NCBI RefSeq assembly: GCF_014805625.2
Contig: NW_023998414.1
Location: 38,894,575-38,958,574, forward strand
DNA from: Glossina fuscipes
Taxonomy: Eukaryota; Arthropoda; Insecta; Diptera; Glossinidae
Length of the DNA: 64,000 nt
Direction: 5' to 3'
Part shown: positions 62,205 to 64,000 of the stretch, piece by piece
Layout: every line of letters starts with the position of its first letter
How positions within the stretch are numbered: position 1 is the stretch's first letter
The notes under the pieces: generated by a model
What the model saw: only the letters and a program-made list of their open reading frames with translations
Databases searched by the model: none
What the model was told of the DNA's origin: nothing
Made by a program: the position numbers and the translations under genes

Positions 62205-62514
62205 TATATAGTATATCATACAAAACACTTATCTTAGCTAACATATACCAGCGCACTCACACATGCCTTTTATTTGCCTAGACTTAATTTCATGATTTAT
62301 ATTGTATACATACACACACGCAAACACACACATTTACTTAGTTTACAAGAAAGGCCGGCATGGGAAACGCTTAGTGTCACCTCCCCCTCATTACGGAATG
62401 GGAAGGCGAGTGAAGAAATTCATTTATAAATGCGGTTATGAAATGAAAAATTTGTTACCTATTAACGACCATTTGAATTTGCTTGCCTAAGGATTTGAAA
62501 GAAATGTTTATTTT
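61511..62514. other. stretch with microsatellites, no gene recognised
   Basis: Contains (TA)n at 61823-61840 and 62171-62206. The 118-codon frame at 61775-62131 starts across a (TA)n array and has no known domain. Confidence 0.5.
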
Positions 62515-62795
62515 ATGCAAATATCCAAGAAATTTTTAATGCACTTTTTCAGAATATACGCAAACGAGAATGGAAGAAGAAAAAAAAAAAAAAAAACGCT
62601 TATCTTACGAGAAGAATACAAAAGAGAGTTAATTCGAAATTTTGCTCAACGTCTGCTACATCTTGCTCCCGTCTCTTTGTCAGAATGTAAATTTCGTGAC
62701 CGAATAAGTCAAGCCTTGTCAAGTCTAGGCGATGAACGTCTACTAAAGATCGCGGCGCGGTTTGATAGTAATTTTCAGTTCGAAGCCGCTACAGA

Positions 62796-63254
62796 TTGAT
62801 GATCAAGTTTGGCAGTATGTTGTCGATCTTTTTCTTTACCATATTACGGCCGTTTTTTTTTCGAACATTTACCTCCATGTCTATCATCTATTATTGGCTG
62901 GTTGTCTTTCAGAGAGTTTGTAGATTCGTATTACTATCCTGGCCTCCGTTAAGGTTAGATCATCGCATAATAGGTCACCCTTCTTTTTGTTCTCCAAAAC
63001 ATGGAAACTTATCGTTTTCGAGACGCACTTTAATGCTACTGTCGACTGTTGGTGTACTCGTGAGCTTTTATTCGTTGCTTCTTCAAAACGAATCGATTTT
63101 ACGACTCGTTTCCCAACCTTCTTCGCATCATTCTCTCATTCAACCGCATATGGGACACAATTTTTACGGGTCTAATACTTTTTCCATCATCCACTGGGTA
63201 GGTAGTCTTTGCTCTTGGATTGTATTCTCTGCTCACTTGCACATGAGAGCGTAG
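62796..63254 (+). CDS. unassigned 152-codon open frame
   Basis: A hydrophobic and Ser/His-rich open frame without a recognisable family. Stretches such as SIIYYWLVVF and LLSTVGVLVSFYSLLL could be membrane segments. It overlaps a 94-codon frame (62515-62799) at its start. Composition does not differ clearly from the flanks and no splice context is evident. Probably chance or eroded mobile DNA. Confidence 0.13.
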   Translation: MMIKFGSMLSIFFFTILRPFFFRTFTSMSIIYYWLVVFQRVCRFVLLSWPPLRLDHRIIGHPSFCSPKHGNLSFSRRTLMLLSTVGVLVSFYSLLLQNESILRLVSQPSSHHSLIQPHMGHNFYGSNTFSIIHWVGSLCSWIVFSAHLHMRA

Positions 63255-64000
63255 ACGCGTTTTTCATCATTATCATAAATAGGATAAGTAATGAATGATA
63301 AAAATACTTTTTATTTTCCACAAAGTCGGTAATTTTTCCCAGTAAAGTTCCGCGATCTAAAGAAGCAACTGTAAAGTAAAGCCATTTTTTTTTGTAAGAT
63401 CGATGAAAAGTTTTTTATGCGTTCATAAAACAATAAAATTACAACTTAGATCATATTACTAGATAACGGCCCATTTTGTCGAAAGAGCCATTCGTTCCGA
63501 ATAAGGTGTAAGATTAAATCCATTTTCCGTTCAAATTCGCTTGACTTTATGTTTGATGTTGCACAATAATCCTTTGAGCCGTATAATTATTTACGCGAAA
63601 CGGGTTAGCAGCATATTTTCTTATAAAGCCCGATTGATCAATGGTCTTGTTCGCTATTATAATAGAGTATTAGATTGTTGGCAATGCCCCGCGGAGGAAA
63701 CCCTGGAATCGTTCTTTCCTAGTACACTTAGACTTTAAAATGTAATTAGAGTCGCGTGCGTAAAAGTTCCGTTTCAGGGTTACTTGTGAAAAGCTTTCTA
63801 GTTACCAGAGCTGTAAACTGTTGCGAGAGCAATTTTCATGAGTTTCTTCGAATCAGTTTTTGTTTGAAATGTTTACAATATCTCGAACGAAAAACGATTT
63901 GTGATTTTTTAGAATGTAGTCACAAAAACCATCTCTTGGACTGATTGTAAGAAGTAATAATAAAGAAAATGATATAAGGGTACAATCTTTTGCGGCAGGC
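63255..64000. other. terminal stretch, nothing recognised
   Basis: Unique sequence with frames of 62-65 codons and no known motif, running to the end of the window. Confidence 0.45.

Overview
This is an AT-rich eukaryotic genomic window, most likely from a fly (Diptera, perhaps a calyptrate such as tsetse; this is inferred from style, not proven). The reasons are spliced genes with 55-151 nt introns plus one very long intron, dense (TA)n and poly-A tracts, several decayed mariner transposons, a tRNA-derived SINE and a dispersed repeat of a type seen in flies. Two runs of N (11068-11467 and 22023-22122) are assembly gaps. No prokaryotic operons, rRNA, intact tRNA or CRISPR arrays were seen.

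Only two protein-coding genes can be supported, and they converge. The first, on the plus strand, is a secreted Ser/Thr-rich mucin-like protein. I assemble it from a signal-peptide exon (32017-32164), a 9.75-kb intron, a large exon (41916-43442), a 106-nt intron and a last exon (43549-43781). The model gives 635 residues with matching splice phases. The second, on the minus strand, is N-acetylglucosamine-6-phosphate deacetylase (AMDHD2/NagA type). It has five exons between 47190 and 45219, encodes 402 residues, and keeps the metal-binding and catalytic motifs. Nothing in the sequence ties the two genes together functionally; they are simply neighbours about 1.4 kb apart.

Layout. 1-5640: very AT-rich DNA with poly-A and (TA)n tracts. 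5835-6080: N-terminal piece of a mariner transposase. 9290-9900: copies of a dispersed repeat. 9900-25160: gene-poor DNA with both gaps, many microsatellites and a mariner C-terminal piece at 18113-18420. 25168-25470: another mariner C-terminal piece with a preserved terminal sequence. 25730-30540: no recognisable content. 30550-30730: a tRNA-derived SINE with a 14-bp target duplication. 32017-43781: the mucin-like gene, whose first intron holds three large repeat copies and a second SINE head. 45219-47190: the deacetylase gene. 48020-48799: a Mos1-like mariner pseudogene. 48800-64000: gene-poor DNA with a repeat copy at 51280-51765, a repeat copy abutting a non-LTR retrotransposon 3' end at 60885-61333, and a few open frames I cannot assign.

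I did not find a convincing undescribed biological system. The most distinctive items are the mucin-like gene with its repeated modules, the SINE with two different tails, the dispersed repeat family with a palindromic end, and the several distinct mariner lineages.
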